From NCBI GenBank assembly GCA_020441385.1, contig JAGRMG010000146.1:1-56127 (forward strand): a DNA stretch of 56,127 nt, read 5' to 3'. Source of the stretch: Paracoccaceae bacterium. Its GTDB lineage: Bacteria; Pseudomonadota; Alphaproteobacteria; Rhodobacterales; Rhodobacteraceae. Made by a program: the position numbers and the translations under genes. Shown piece after piece: positions 17,912-25,304 of this stretch. Positions within the stretch are counted from its first letter, which is position 1; each line of letters starts with the position of its first letter. A model generated the notes under the pieces. That model saw only the letters and a program-made list of their open reading frames with translations. It was not told the origin of the DNA and searched no databases.

Positions 17912-19537
17912 TCACAGGCTGCGGGCGATTTCGCGAAGCTGGAACTTCTGGATCTTGCCGGTCGATGTCTTGGGCAGTTCCTGAAACAGCACGCGTTTTG
18001 GGGTCTTGAACCCGGCGAGGTGCTGGCGGGCGAAGGCGATCAGCCCGGCCTCGTCCACCGCAGCGCCCTCTTTCAGTTCGACGAAGGCGCAGGGTACCTC
18101 GCCCCATTTCATGTCAGGTTTGGCCACCACCGCGCAAAGGCTGACATCGGCGTGTTTCATCAGCACGGCCTCGACCTCGACCGACGAGATGTTCTCGCCC
18201 CCCGAAATGATGATGTCCTTGGCCCGGTCGGCGATCTTGATATAGCCGTCGGGGGTCTGGAAGGCGATGTCGCCGGTGTGGAAATAGCCGCCGGCGAAAT
18301 CCCTGGCGGTGGCCTCGGGATTCCTGAAATAGCCCTTCATCACGACGTTGCCGCGAAACATGATCTCGCCCAGCGTCGCGCCGTCGCGCGCCACCGGCGT
18401 CATGGTCTCGTCCATCACCGTGATTTCCTCCATCATCGGCATGCGGATGCCGGTGCGCGCCTTGATCTCGAAGCGTTCGTCGTCGGGCAGGCCGTCCCAT
18501 TCGGGCCGCCACAGACATTCGGTGCCCGGCCCGTAGGTTTCGGTCAGCCCATAGACCTGTGTGATGTTGAAGCCCAGCGGCTCGACCCTGGCGAGCGTTG
18601 CGGCGGGCGGCGGCGCGCCGGCGGTAAACACCTCGACCACATGGTCGAAGGCGCGGCGTTCGTCGGGGCGGGCGTTCACGATCATGTTCAGCACGATCGG
18701 CGCGCCGGCGAAATGGGTTGCGCCCTCGTCGGCGATGGCGTCATAGATCGCCCCCGCCGTGATGTCGCGGCAGCAGATCAACGTGCCCCCCAGAAGCGGC
18801 ATCATCCAGGTGTGGCACCAGCCGTTGCAGTGAAACAGCGGCACGATGGTCAGGTATTTCGGCCGCTGCGTCATGTTCCAGCTGACCACCTGCGAGAAGG
18901 TGCTGAGATACGCGCCGCGATGGTGATAGACCACGCCCTTGGGCCGCCCCGTGGTGCCCGAGGTATAGTTCAGCGCGAGGCTTTCCCATTCGTCCTCGGG
19001 CATGATCCACGCAAAGCCCGAATCGGCCTGCGCCAGCATGTCCTCGTATTGCGGATATCGCCCGCTTGCGGGGTGGCCGGCATGGGGGTCGGGCACCTCG
19101 ATGATGGTGGGGCCGTCGCCGTCCATCAGTTCTGTCGCGGCTTCGGCCAGCGCCATGAACTGGCTGTCCACCAGCGCCACCTTCGCCCGGCCATGGCCGA
19201 AGATGTAGGCCACGGTATCGGCTTCGAGCCTCGTGTTGATCGTGTTCAGCACGGCGCCGCAGGCGGGTACGCCGAAATGCGCCTCGGCCTGGGCGGGGAT
19301 GTTGGGCAGGATGGTGGCCACCACATCGCCCGGGGCCACCCCCATGCCGGCCAGGGCCGCGGCCAGCCGGGTGCAGCGGTCGTGATATTCGCCATAGGTC
19401 TTGCGGTGCGCGCCATAGACGACGGCGGGATGGTCGGGAAAGATGTCGGCGGCGCGCCGCAGATGCGACAGCGGCGTCAGGGCGACGAAATTCGCCGCGT
19501 TGCGTTCCAGCCCGGTTTCGTCCGCCATCCAGCCCAT
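17912..19537 (-). CDS. Acyl-CoA synthetase (AMP-forming)
   Basis: A 541-aa ANL-superfamily ligase that activates a carboxylic acid via an acyl-adenylate. The P-loop YTSGTTGRPKGVVYHHRG, the adenine-binding YGLTETYGPGTE, the hinge YIKIADRAKDIIISGGENIS and the catalytic Lys in KTSTGKIQKFQLRE are all present. VPLFHCNGWCHTWMMPL is typical of short/medium-chain or branched acyl-CoA ligases. The start has GGGAGGGG eight bases upstream. It is oriented away from the DMT permease gene. Chain-length preference cannot be fixed. Confidence 0.88.
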   Translation of the reverse strand: MGWMADETGLERNAANFVALTPLSHLRRAADIFPDHPAVVYGAHRKTYGEYHDRCTRLAAALAGMGVAPGDVVATILPNIPAQAEAHFGVPACGAVLNTINTRLEADTVAYIFGHGRAKVALVDSQFMALAEAATELMDGDGPTIIEVPDPHAGHPASGRYPQYEDMLAQADSGFAWIMPEDEWESLALNYTSGTTGRPKGVVYHHRGAYLSTFSQVVSWNMTQRPKYLTIVPLFHCNGWCHTWMMPLLGGTLICCRDITAGAIYDAIADEGATHFAGAPIVLNMIVNARPDERRAFDHVVEVFTAGAPPPAATLARVEPLGFNITQVYGLTETYGPGTECLWRPEWDGLPDDERFEIKARTGIRMPMMEEITVMDETMTPVARDGATLGEIMFRGNVVMKGYFRNPEATARDFAGGYFHTGDIAFQTPDGYIKIADRAKDIIISGGENISSVEVEAVLMKHADVSLCAVVAKPDMKWGEVPCAFVELKEGAAVDEAGLIAFARQHLAGFKTPKRVLFQELPKTSTGKIQKFQLREIARSL

Positions 19538-19614
19538 GATTGTCCCCTCCCGAGATTTGGTGCAAATCTTGCCGCCAGACGATATTGCGCCGACGCGCCA
19601 GCGATGGGAAGTCC

Positions 19615-20523
19615 ATGAATCCCAGCAGCGACGACAACACCCTGAAGGCGGCCCTGGTGATGATATGCGCGATGGCGGTCATCGGGGTGATCGACAATTT
19701 CATCCCGCACCTGGCGCGCGAAATCGGCCTGTGGCAGTTCCATTTCGTGCGCGCGCTGTTTGCCATCCCGCTGGTGGCGGCGCTGTCGCTGGTGGGGCTG
19801 GGCCGGGTGCGCCCGGTGCGCGCCTGGGCGGTGGCGACGCGCAGCCTGATGGTGGCGATATCGATGCTGTTCTATTTCAGCGCCCTGGCGCTGATGCCCA
19901 TCGCGCAGGCGCTGGCGGGGCTGTTCACCTCGCCGATCTTCGTCCTGCTGATCACCGCGATCGGCATGCGCCGGCGGATCGGGCCATGGCGGGTGCTGGC
20001 GGTGGCGATCGGCTTTGCCGGTATCCTGTGCGTGCTGCAACCCGATCCGCGCAGCTTCGACCTTGCCGTGCTGATCCCGGTGACGGCCGGGTTCTTCTAT
20101 GCGCTGGGCGCCATCTCGACCCGTGCGCTATGCGCCGGGGAAAGCACGGTGGCGATGCTGATGGGCATGTGGGTGGCGCTGGGCGTGTTCGGGGCGGTCG
20201 GGCTGGCCCTGCTGGGAATGTTCCCCGTGGAGGCAGCGCCCGGCCCGGCGGGGTTCGTCAGCCGCGGCTGGGTCTGGCCGATGTGGCAATCCGCGCCCTG
20301 GGTGGCATTGCAGGTCGTGGGCTCGATCACCGGGGTGTTCCTGATCATCAAGGCGTATCAGCTGGGCGAGGCGTCCTATGTCGCGGTGTTCGAGTATTCG
20401 GTGATGATCTTCGGCCCGCTGTTCGCCTGGGTCGCCTTCGGGCAGCCGGTGACGGGCTGGCAGGCCATCGGCATCGTGCTGATCGCCGCGGCGGGCGCGA
20501 TCATCGCGCTACGCTCGGCCTGA
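19615..20523 (+). CDS. DMT family (EamA) transporter
   Basis: A 302-aa integral membrane protein of two EamA repeats with about ten hydrophobic helices, for example ALVMICAMAVIGVIDNFIPH at the N terminus and VLIAAAGAIIALRSA at the C terminus. Typical motifs are FHFVRALFAIPLVAAL and the second-half EYSVMIFGPLFAWVAFGQPV. The family exports or imports metabolites and amino acids; the substrate is unknown. GGGAAG precedes the ATG at 19615. It is divergent from the acyl-CoA synthetase gene, 77 bp away. Confidence 0.85.
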   Translation: MNPSSDDNTLKAALVMICAMAVIGVIDNFIPHLAREIGLWQFHFVRALFAIPLVAALSLVGLGRVRPVRAWAVATRSLMVAISMLFYFSALALMPIAQALAGLFTSPIFVLLITAIGMRRRIGPWRVLAVAIGFAGILCVLQPDPRSFDLAVLIPVTAGFFYALGAISTRALCAGESTVAMLMGMWVALGVFGAVGLALLGMFPVEAAPGPAGFVSRGWVWPMWQSAPWVALQVVGSITGVFLIIKAYQLGEASYVAVFEYSVMIFGPLFAWVAFGQPVTGWQAIGIVLIAAAGAIIALRSA

Positions 20524-20710
20524 TTGCGCCCGGGCCGGCGCAACACCCCGTCGGCAAGGGCATGCCGGCGATGCCCGCGCCTTGTTCCGTGGCGCGGGAC
20601 CGGTGTTGCATGGCGGACGGGGCATGGCGGCGCGGCTTTCTTGACAAACCGTTCAGTATTCGCCCTGCTGGCGTGGCGGCACAAATGGATGCCCCCCGAA
20701 AGCAGGCGAA

Positions 20711-21550
20711 ATGGACCAGAACGCGAAATTCGAAACGTTCCGGGCGCTGCATCGCAGGACCGGCGCGTTCGTCGTGGCCAATCCGTGGGATGCCGGTTCG
20801 GCAAGACTTCTGGCCGCTCTGGGGTTCGAGGCGCTGGCCACGACAAGCGCGGGCTATGCCTTTTCCGTGGGAACGCGCGATTGCATGCCGGGGCTGCGCC
20901 GCGACGGGCTGCTGCAAAACGCGGCAGGGATCGCGAGCGCCTGTGATCTGCCGGTTTCCGGCGACCTCGGAAACGGATTCGGGGCCGATCCGGAAACCTG
21001 TGCCCAGACCGTTCGCATGGCTGCCGGTGTCGGGCTTGTGGGCGGTTCCATCGAAGATGCCACCGGCGATCCCGCCGACCCGATCTTCGATGCGGGGCTG
21101 GCGGTCGAGCGTGTCAGGGCCGCGGCCGAAGCTGCGGCGGGCCTGCCGCTGATGCTGACCGCCAGGGCCGAAAACCACCTCTGGGGGCGGGCGGATCTGA
21201 AAGACACGATCAAGCGGCTGCAAGCCTTCGCCGAAGCCGGAGCCGACGTGCTTTTTGCGCCCGGCCTGCCCGATATCGACGCGATCCGGAGCGTCTGCCG
21301 TGAGGTGGACAAACCCGTGAACGTGGTCATGGGGTTGCAGGGGAAAAACTATTCGGTTGCCGAATTGTCGGATGCCGGTGTCAGGCGGATAAGCGTCGGG
21401 GGCTCGTTCGCGCGGGCCGCGCTCGGTGCCCTGAGGCGGGCGGGCCGGGAGGTTCTTGAGAAGGGCACGTTCGGATATGCCGACGATGCGATTCCCCACA
21501 GCGCGATGGATGCCCTCATGTCTGCCGGGGCGGGCGCAAGCGGGCGATAG
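20711..21550 (+). CDS. Isocitrate lyase/PEP mutase family protein
   Basis: A 279-aa alpha/beta-barrel enzyme of the isocitrate lyase/phosphoenolpyruvate mutase superfamily. It has the substrate loop VVANPWDAGSARLLAALGF, the metal-binding region LPVSGDLGNGFGADPE and GLVGGSIEDATGDP. The KKCGH catalytic motif of isocitrate lyase is absent, as expected for this subfamily. Members cleave or rearrange C-C or C-P bonds next to a carboxylate; the actual substrate is unknown. A TTGACA hexamer at 20640 lies in its upstream region. Confidence 0.82.
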   Translation: MDQNAKFETFRALHRRTGAFVVANPWDAGSARLLAALGFEALATTSAGYAFSVGTRDCMPGLRRDGLLQNAAGIASACDLPVSGDLGNGFGADPETCAQTVRMAAGVGLVGGSIEDATGDPADPIFDAGLAVERVRAAAEAAAGLPLMLTARAENHLWGRADLKDTIKRLQAFAEAGADVLFAPGLPDIDAIRSVCREVDKPVNVVMGLQGKNYSVAELSDAGVRRISVGGSFARAALGALRRAGREVLEKGTFGYADDAIPHSAMDALMSAGAGASGR

Positions 21551-21688
21551 CCGCGCGCCTGTGCCCGGCCCGGCGGCGGTCGCGCATCGGCGCGGCATCG
21601 GCGCCGACGCGTCCGCTGGTTCCGGAAGTGTCCGCGGGCCGGAAAATATCCGGTTTTCGGCGCCCTCGCGGCGGCCTGGGGTTCGATC

Positions 21689-22354
21689 ATGATCCTTTCA
21701 CCCGGCCGCGGATTTGTCTTCATCCACATCCCGAAAACCGGCGGCACCGCGCTGGCGCTGGCGCTGGAGGCGCGGGCCATGAAGGACGACATCATGCTCG
21801 GCGATACGCCCAAGGCGCGCCGCCGCCGCCACAAGGCGCAGGCGGCGGGTGCGCGCGGGCGGCTGTGGAAGCACTCGACGCTGGCCGATATCGAGGGGCT
21901 GGTGCCCGATAGCGTGCTGGAGCGTCTGTTTGCCTTCACGCTCGTGCGAAACCCCTGGGACCGGGCGGCAAGCTACTACCACTGGCTGCGTGCGCAGGGC
22001 TTCGACCATCCGGCGGTGAGGCTGGCGGCCTCGCTGGATTTCGCGCAATTCGTCGCGCATCCGCAGACCCGGGCCAGCCTGCGCCGGTCGCCCGCGCCAT
22101 CCTACATGCGCCGCTCGGACGGGACGGTGCAGTGTTCGGCCTATATCCGCATCGAGCGGTTCGAGGAGGACGCGGCACCGCTGTTCCGGCATCTGGGGTT
22201 CCGGTTCGATCTGCCGGTCGCGAACCGCTCGGATCGGGCGCGCGACTTTCGCGGATACTACGACGATGCGACCGCGAGGATCGTCGGAGAGGATTGCGCG
22301 GAAGACATCGCGCGGTTCGGCTATGCGTTCGGCCCGGCGGGTGAATCCGGTTGA
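21689..22354 (+). CDS. Sulfotransferase family 2 domain protein
   Basis: A 221-aa PAPS-dependent sulfotransferase-like protein. The 5'-phosphosulfate loop FIHIPKTGGTALALALE is at residues 11-27, and the 3'-phosphate-binding motif LVRNPWDRAASYYHWL follows about 65 residues later. There is no signal peptide or membrane segment. Such proteins sulfate carbohydrates or other small acceptors and are frequent in marine Rhodobacteraceae; the acceptor is unknown. It precedes the Hint-domain gene by about 200 bp on the same strand. Confidence 0.8.
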   Translation: MILSPGRGFVFIHIPKTGGTALALALEARAMKDDIMLGDTPKARRRRHKAQAAGARGRLWKHSTLADIEGLVPDSVLERLFAFTLVRNPWDRAASYYHWLRAQGFDHPAVRLAASLDFAQFVAHPQTRASLRRSPAPSYMRRSDGTVQCSAYIRIERFEEDAAPLFRHLGFRFDLPVANRSDRARDFRGYYDDATARIVGEDCAEDIARFGYAFGPAGESG

Positions 22355-22560
22355 ACGCGACACGCGCCAGGCGCGATTGTCCCCGCCGGCGCGTCAATCC
22401 GCAAAACACGCGCGGCATTGTCGAAAACCGCCCCGGCAATGCCGCAATCTTGCCCGATTTTCGGCCCGCGAGGGACCATCGAATCAGGCTCCTTGGCGGA
22501 TGGGGCCGGGTCGATCCTCGCTCGTCCCGACACTGCTGCCAGATTCAGAGGAACGCACCG

Positions 22561-23268
22561 ATGTTCGGTTGGATGGAAGACAGGGGCGATGCCGCGCCCG
22601 GCACCGGTGGCCCCGGCGCGGCGACAAGCGATATTCTGATCACGGGCCATGCCGGTCTTGTTTCGGGCATGGGCGTTGCCACCGATCGCGGCTGGCGCAG
22701 GGTCGATGCCTTGCGGGTCGGCGACAGGGTGCTGACATTCGATCACGGCCCGCAGGCGCTGGTCGATATCCAGCGCGAGTCGTTTCAGCCGGCCGGGCGG
22801 GCGGCGGGCGACGCGGTCTGTCCGATCCGCGTGCCGAACGGGGCGCTGAACAATGCCGCCGATATCTGGCTGATGCCCGATCAGGGCCTGATGGTGGAAA
22901 GCGATACGGTGCTCGATGTCATGGACGACCCCTTCGCGCTGATCCCGGCGCGCGCGCTTGCCGGGTTTCGCGGCATCCGCCCGGAACTGCCCGAAGGCGC
23001 GTTGCAGATCACCACGCTGGCTTTCCGCGACGACGAGGTGATCTATGTCGAGGGCGGGCTTCTGGCGCATTGCCCGCGGCCGCGCTGCATCCTGACCGAC
23101 GGTGCCCTGACCGGCCGGTACCGGACGCTCGATTCGCGCGCCGCGCGCTATCTGGTGGACTGTCTGCGCGAGGACAACGATATCGCGGCGCTGGTTTGCG
23201 ACCCCGAGGAAATCGCCGGAATCGCCGCCCGCGGCGAACGCCTGCTGTCGCTGGCGGGGCAGGACTGA
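22561..23268 (+). CDS. Hint-domain protein, probably non-self-processing
   Basis: A 235-aa protein centred on a Hint (hedgehog/intein) fold of the kind common in Rhodobacteraceae. The segment GMGVATDRGWRRVDALRVGD matches the usual PGT.IAT..G.RPVEDLRPGD start, and DIWLMPDQGLMVESD corresponds to the usual SPQH-RILL region. The expected nucleophilic Cys at the splice start is replaced by Gly (HAGLVSGMG), and the PQHR His is replaced. Autoproteolysis therefore looks lost. AGAGGAA precedes the ATG at 22561. Function unknown. Confidence 0.7.
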   Translation: MFGWMEDRGDAAPGTGGPGAATSDILITGHAGLVSGMGVATDRGWRRVDALRVGDRVLTFDHGPQALVDIQRESFQPAGRAAGDAVCPIRVPNGALNNAADIWLMPDQGLMVESDTVLDVMDDPFALIPARALAGFRGIRPELPEGALQITTLAFRDDEVIYVEGGLLAHCPRPRCILTDGALTGRYRTLDSRAARYLVDCLREDNDIAALVCDPEEIAGIAARGERLLSLAGQD

Positions 23269-23335
23269 ACGGCGCGGGGCATGGATGCCCCTGGATGCCG
23301 CTGCGGCCACGGCCTTGCGCGGCACAGGGCGGGCA

Positions 23336-23369
23336 GGGGACGCGCCCGGCCCCCGGCGGGCGCGTCCCC
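23336..23369. terminator. Bidirectional hairpin terminator
   Basis: A perfect 12-bp stem (GGGGACGCGCCC, 23336-23347, with GGGCGCGTCCCC, 23358-23369) lies between the convergent Hint and DUF2269 genes. There is no clear T-run on either side. Confidence 0.55.
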
Positions 23370-23382
23370 GGTCTGACCGGCC

Positions 23383-23850
23383 CTACCACACCGGCTTGGT
23401 CAGCATCAGCCACAGGATGACCAGAACCGCCGCGAAGGCCGGAAACCCGAAGGCGAACCACCAGCGGAAGAGACGCCGGTAGGCCGGCGGCAGCGGAGAA
23501 CCCGTATCGCGGGCGTCGCGGGCGAGGTCGCGCATCCGCAACTGCATCCAGACCACCGGCAGCCAGAACGCCCCGACAACCGCATAAAGCGCGAGCGAGC
23601 CCCCCAGCCAGCCCTGCGACAGCGGCCAGCCGGCCTGACGGGCAAGGAAATAGCCCGTGAGCGGCTGGGCCAAGACCGCGGTGGCGGTGAACAGGGTATC
23701 GGCAAGCACCACGATCCCGGCCACATGCGCGATCAGCGCCGGGTCGCGGCTGCGGTGTGCCATCACCATGAAAAATGCGATGCCTGTCCCGGTGCCCAGC
23801 AGGACGGCGGCGCCGATGACATGCGCGAACAGCAGCGGTTCGTACATCAT
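23383..23850 (-). CDS. DUF2269 family membrane protein
   Basis: A 155-aa protein with four predicted membrane helices, starting MMYEPLLFAHVIGAAVLLGT and ending FAAVLVILWLMLTKPVW. The pattern with a His in the first helix and a conserved RWWFAFGFPAF near the end fits DUF2269, a family of small integral membrane proteins of unknown function. Its start overlaps the stop of the upstream SDR-DoxX gene as ATGA, so the two products are probably made in a fixed ratio and may work together in the membrane. Confidence 0.8.
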   Translation of the reverse strand: MMYEPLLFAHVIGAAVLLGTGTGIAFFMVMAHRSRDPALIAHVAGIVVLADTLFTATAVLAQPLTGYFLARQAGWPLSQGWLGGSLALYAVVGAFWLPVVWMQLRMRDLARDARDTGSPLPPAYRRLFRWWFAFGFPAFAAVLVILWLMLTKPVW

Positions 23851-25148
23851 CGCTCTTCCATCAGGAACCAGACCAGAAAGGCAAGCACGCCCGCCGGCAC
23901 CACCTTGACCATCGGGCCGAGCGGATCGGACCACAGATCGGGGGCAAGCGGCAGGCTTGCGGCCAGATAGGCCAGCGACAGCGCCATCATGCCAAGCGCG
24001 GCGCGCCGGGCCAGCGGGCGCACCAGAATCGCCAGGCCCAGGCAGATGTCGGCGATCGCGCCGCCGATTGCGGCAAAACCGGCCAGGCCGGTCGATGCGC
24101 CGCGATCGGTCAGAATGGCCGCCGCGCGGGAAATATCGGCCAGGGCGAGCAGCCCCGACACCCCCCAGAACAGCGCCAGGGTGGCGATGGCCAGCGGCAA
24201 GGCCAGGTAGAAGCGGGCGAAGAGACGTTCCTGCGCGGTGGCGGGAAGGGCGGCAAGGGTGGCCTCGAGCCCCCGGCAGGGCGGGCCACCCGCCGCGATC
24301 CAGGGCGCCGGATCGCCACGAACGCCCTCGCGCAGCGCCCGTATCGCGGTGCTGCGCAACGGCGAGCGCCATCCCAGACGGCCCAGCAGATCGGCACAGC
24401 GCCCGGCAAGATCGACAACCCGTTCGGGGATCCGCGGCCTGAACGGCGCATCGCCAAACCCCTGCCAGCGGCGGATCCGCGCCAGCAGGTCGCCGAAGGG
24501 GCGGGCCTGCGGTTCGGTCAGATCGGCGATCGTGCCCGCGCGCACATGCCCGTCGGCGCAGGCGACAACGGCCGCCGCGACATCGCCGACAAAGACGGTC
24601 TGGACCTGCGCCCCCGGCAGCAGGCGCGGCAGGCAGAGCGGCAGGGCCGCCGCCGCGCGCAGCAGCGCGGTACCGCCATAGGCATGCGGCGAAAGCACCA
24701 GGGTCGGACGCAGGATCGTCCAGTCTTGCGCGCCCGCGGCGATGATCGCGTCGCCGCGCGCCTTGGTGCGGAAGAACGCGCTGGATGCGCTCTGCGATGC
24801 GCCCGCCGCCGAGATCTGCACGATGCGGACCGCCCGCCCCCCGGTCGCGGCGACCAGACGTTCGATCATGCGCACATGGATGGCCTCGAGATCGTCGCGC
24901 GCACCGTCCTGCAAGGCGCCGGCGGCGTTGACGACGACATGCGCTCCGGCGCTCAGCCGGCGCCAGTCTTCTGTCGCGAGCGCGGCGATGTCGCGAATGA
25001 TCCACTCGGCCTCGGGGTCGGACATCAGCGCCGCGCGGCGCGAGCGGCCGACACCCGCAACCTCGTAACCGGCCGCGCGCAAGGCCCGCATGACCGCGGA
25101 ACCGATCAGCCCGTAGCCGCCAAGCACCAGCGCCCTGCGGCTAGCCAT
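23847..25148 (-). CDS. NAD(P)-binding SDR-like protein fused to DoxX-like membrane domain
   Basis: A 433-aa two-part protein. Residues 1-~290 form an extended/atypical short-chain dehydrogenase Rossmann domain (VLGGYGLIGSAVMRALRAAG, with VVNAAGALQDGA and WTILRPTLVLSP). Residues ~305-433 form a four-helix DoxX-like membrane module (LALPLAIATLALFWGVSGLL through KVVPAGVLAFLVWFLM). The catalytic YxxxK of classical SDRs is not obvious, so a redox-sensing or NAD(P)H-binding role is possible. It is translationally coupled to the DUF2269 gene. Similar SDR-DoxX fusions occur in other proteobacteria; the reaction is unknown. Confidence 0.75.
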   Translation of the reverse strand: MASRRALVLGGYGLIGSAVMRALRAAGYEVAGVGRSRRAALMSDPEAEWIIRDIAALATEDWRRLSAGAHVVVNAAGALQDGARDDLEAIHVRMIERLVAATGGRAVRIVQISAAGASQSASSAFFRTKARGDAIIAAGAQDWTILRPTLVLSPHAYGGTALLRAAAALPLCLPRLLPGAQVQTVFVGDVAAAVVACADGHVRAGTIADLTEPQARPFGDLLARIRRWQGFGDAPFRPRIPERVVDLAGRCADLLGRLGWRSPLRSTAIRALREGVRGDPAPWIAAGGPPCRGLEATLAALPATAQERLFARFYLALPLAIATLALFWGVSGLLALADISRAAAILTDRGASTGLAGFAAIGGAIADICLGLAILVRPLARRAALGMMALSLAYLAASLPLAPDLWSDPLGPMVKVVPAGVLAFLVWFLMEER

Positions 25149-25304
25149 GAGGCCGCCCCGCCGGAACGAGGATGGGAACGCGATGCACCGGGATCATGCC
25201 GGCGCAGGATAGAGGCAATCGCGCCCGCGGCAAGCCGCCTGTGCCTGTATCCGGTTCCGGCGGCTTCGCGGGGCCGGCCGGCGAACGCCCGGCCCCGAAC
25301 CGCC

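Noticed and set aside
17901-17915. Perfect inverted repeat GTGAC-GCAAT-GTCAC near the DUF2892 promoter, considered as a CRP/FNR site
   Set aside because: The gap between GTGA and TCAC is 7, not the 6 of CRP sites, and it overlaps the ligase stop codon. I could not assign it to a regulator.
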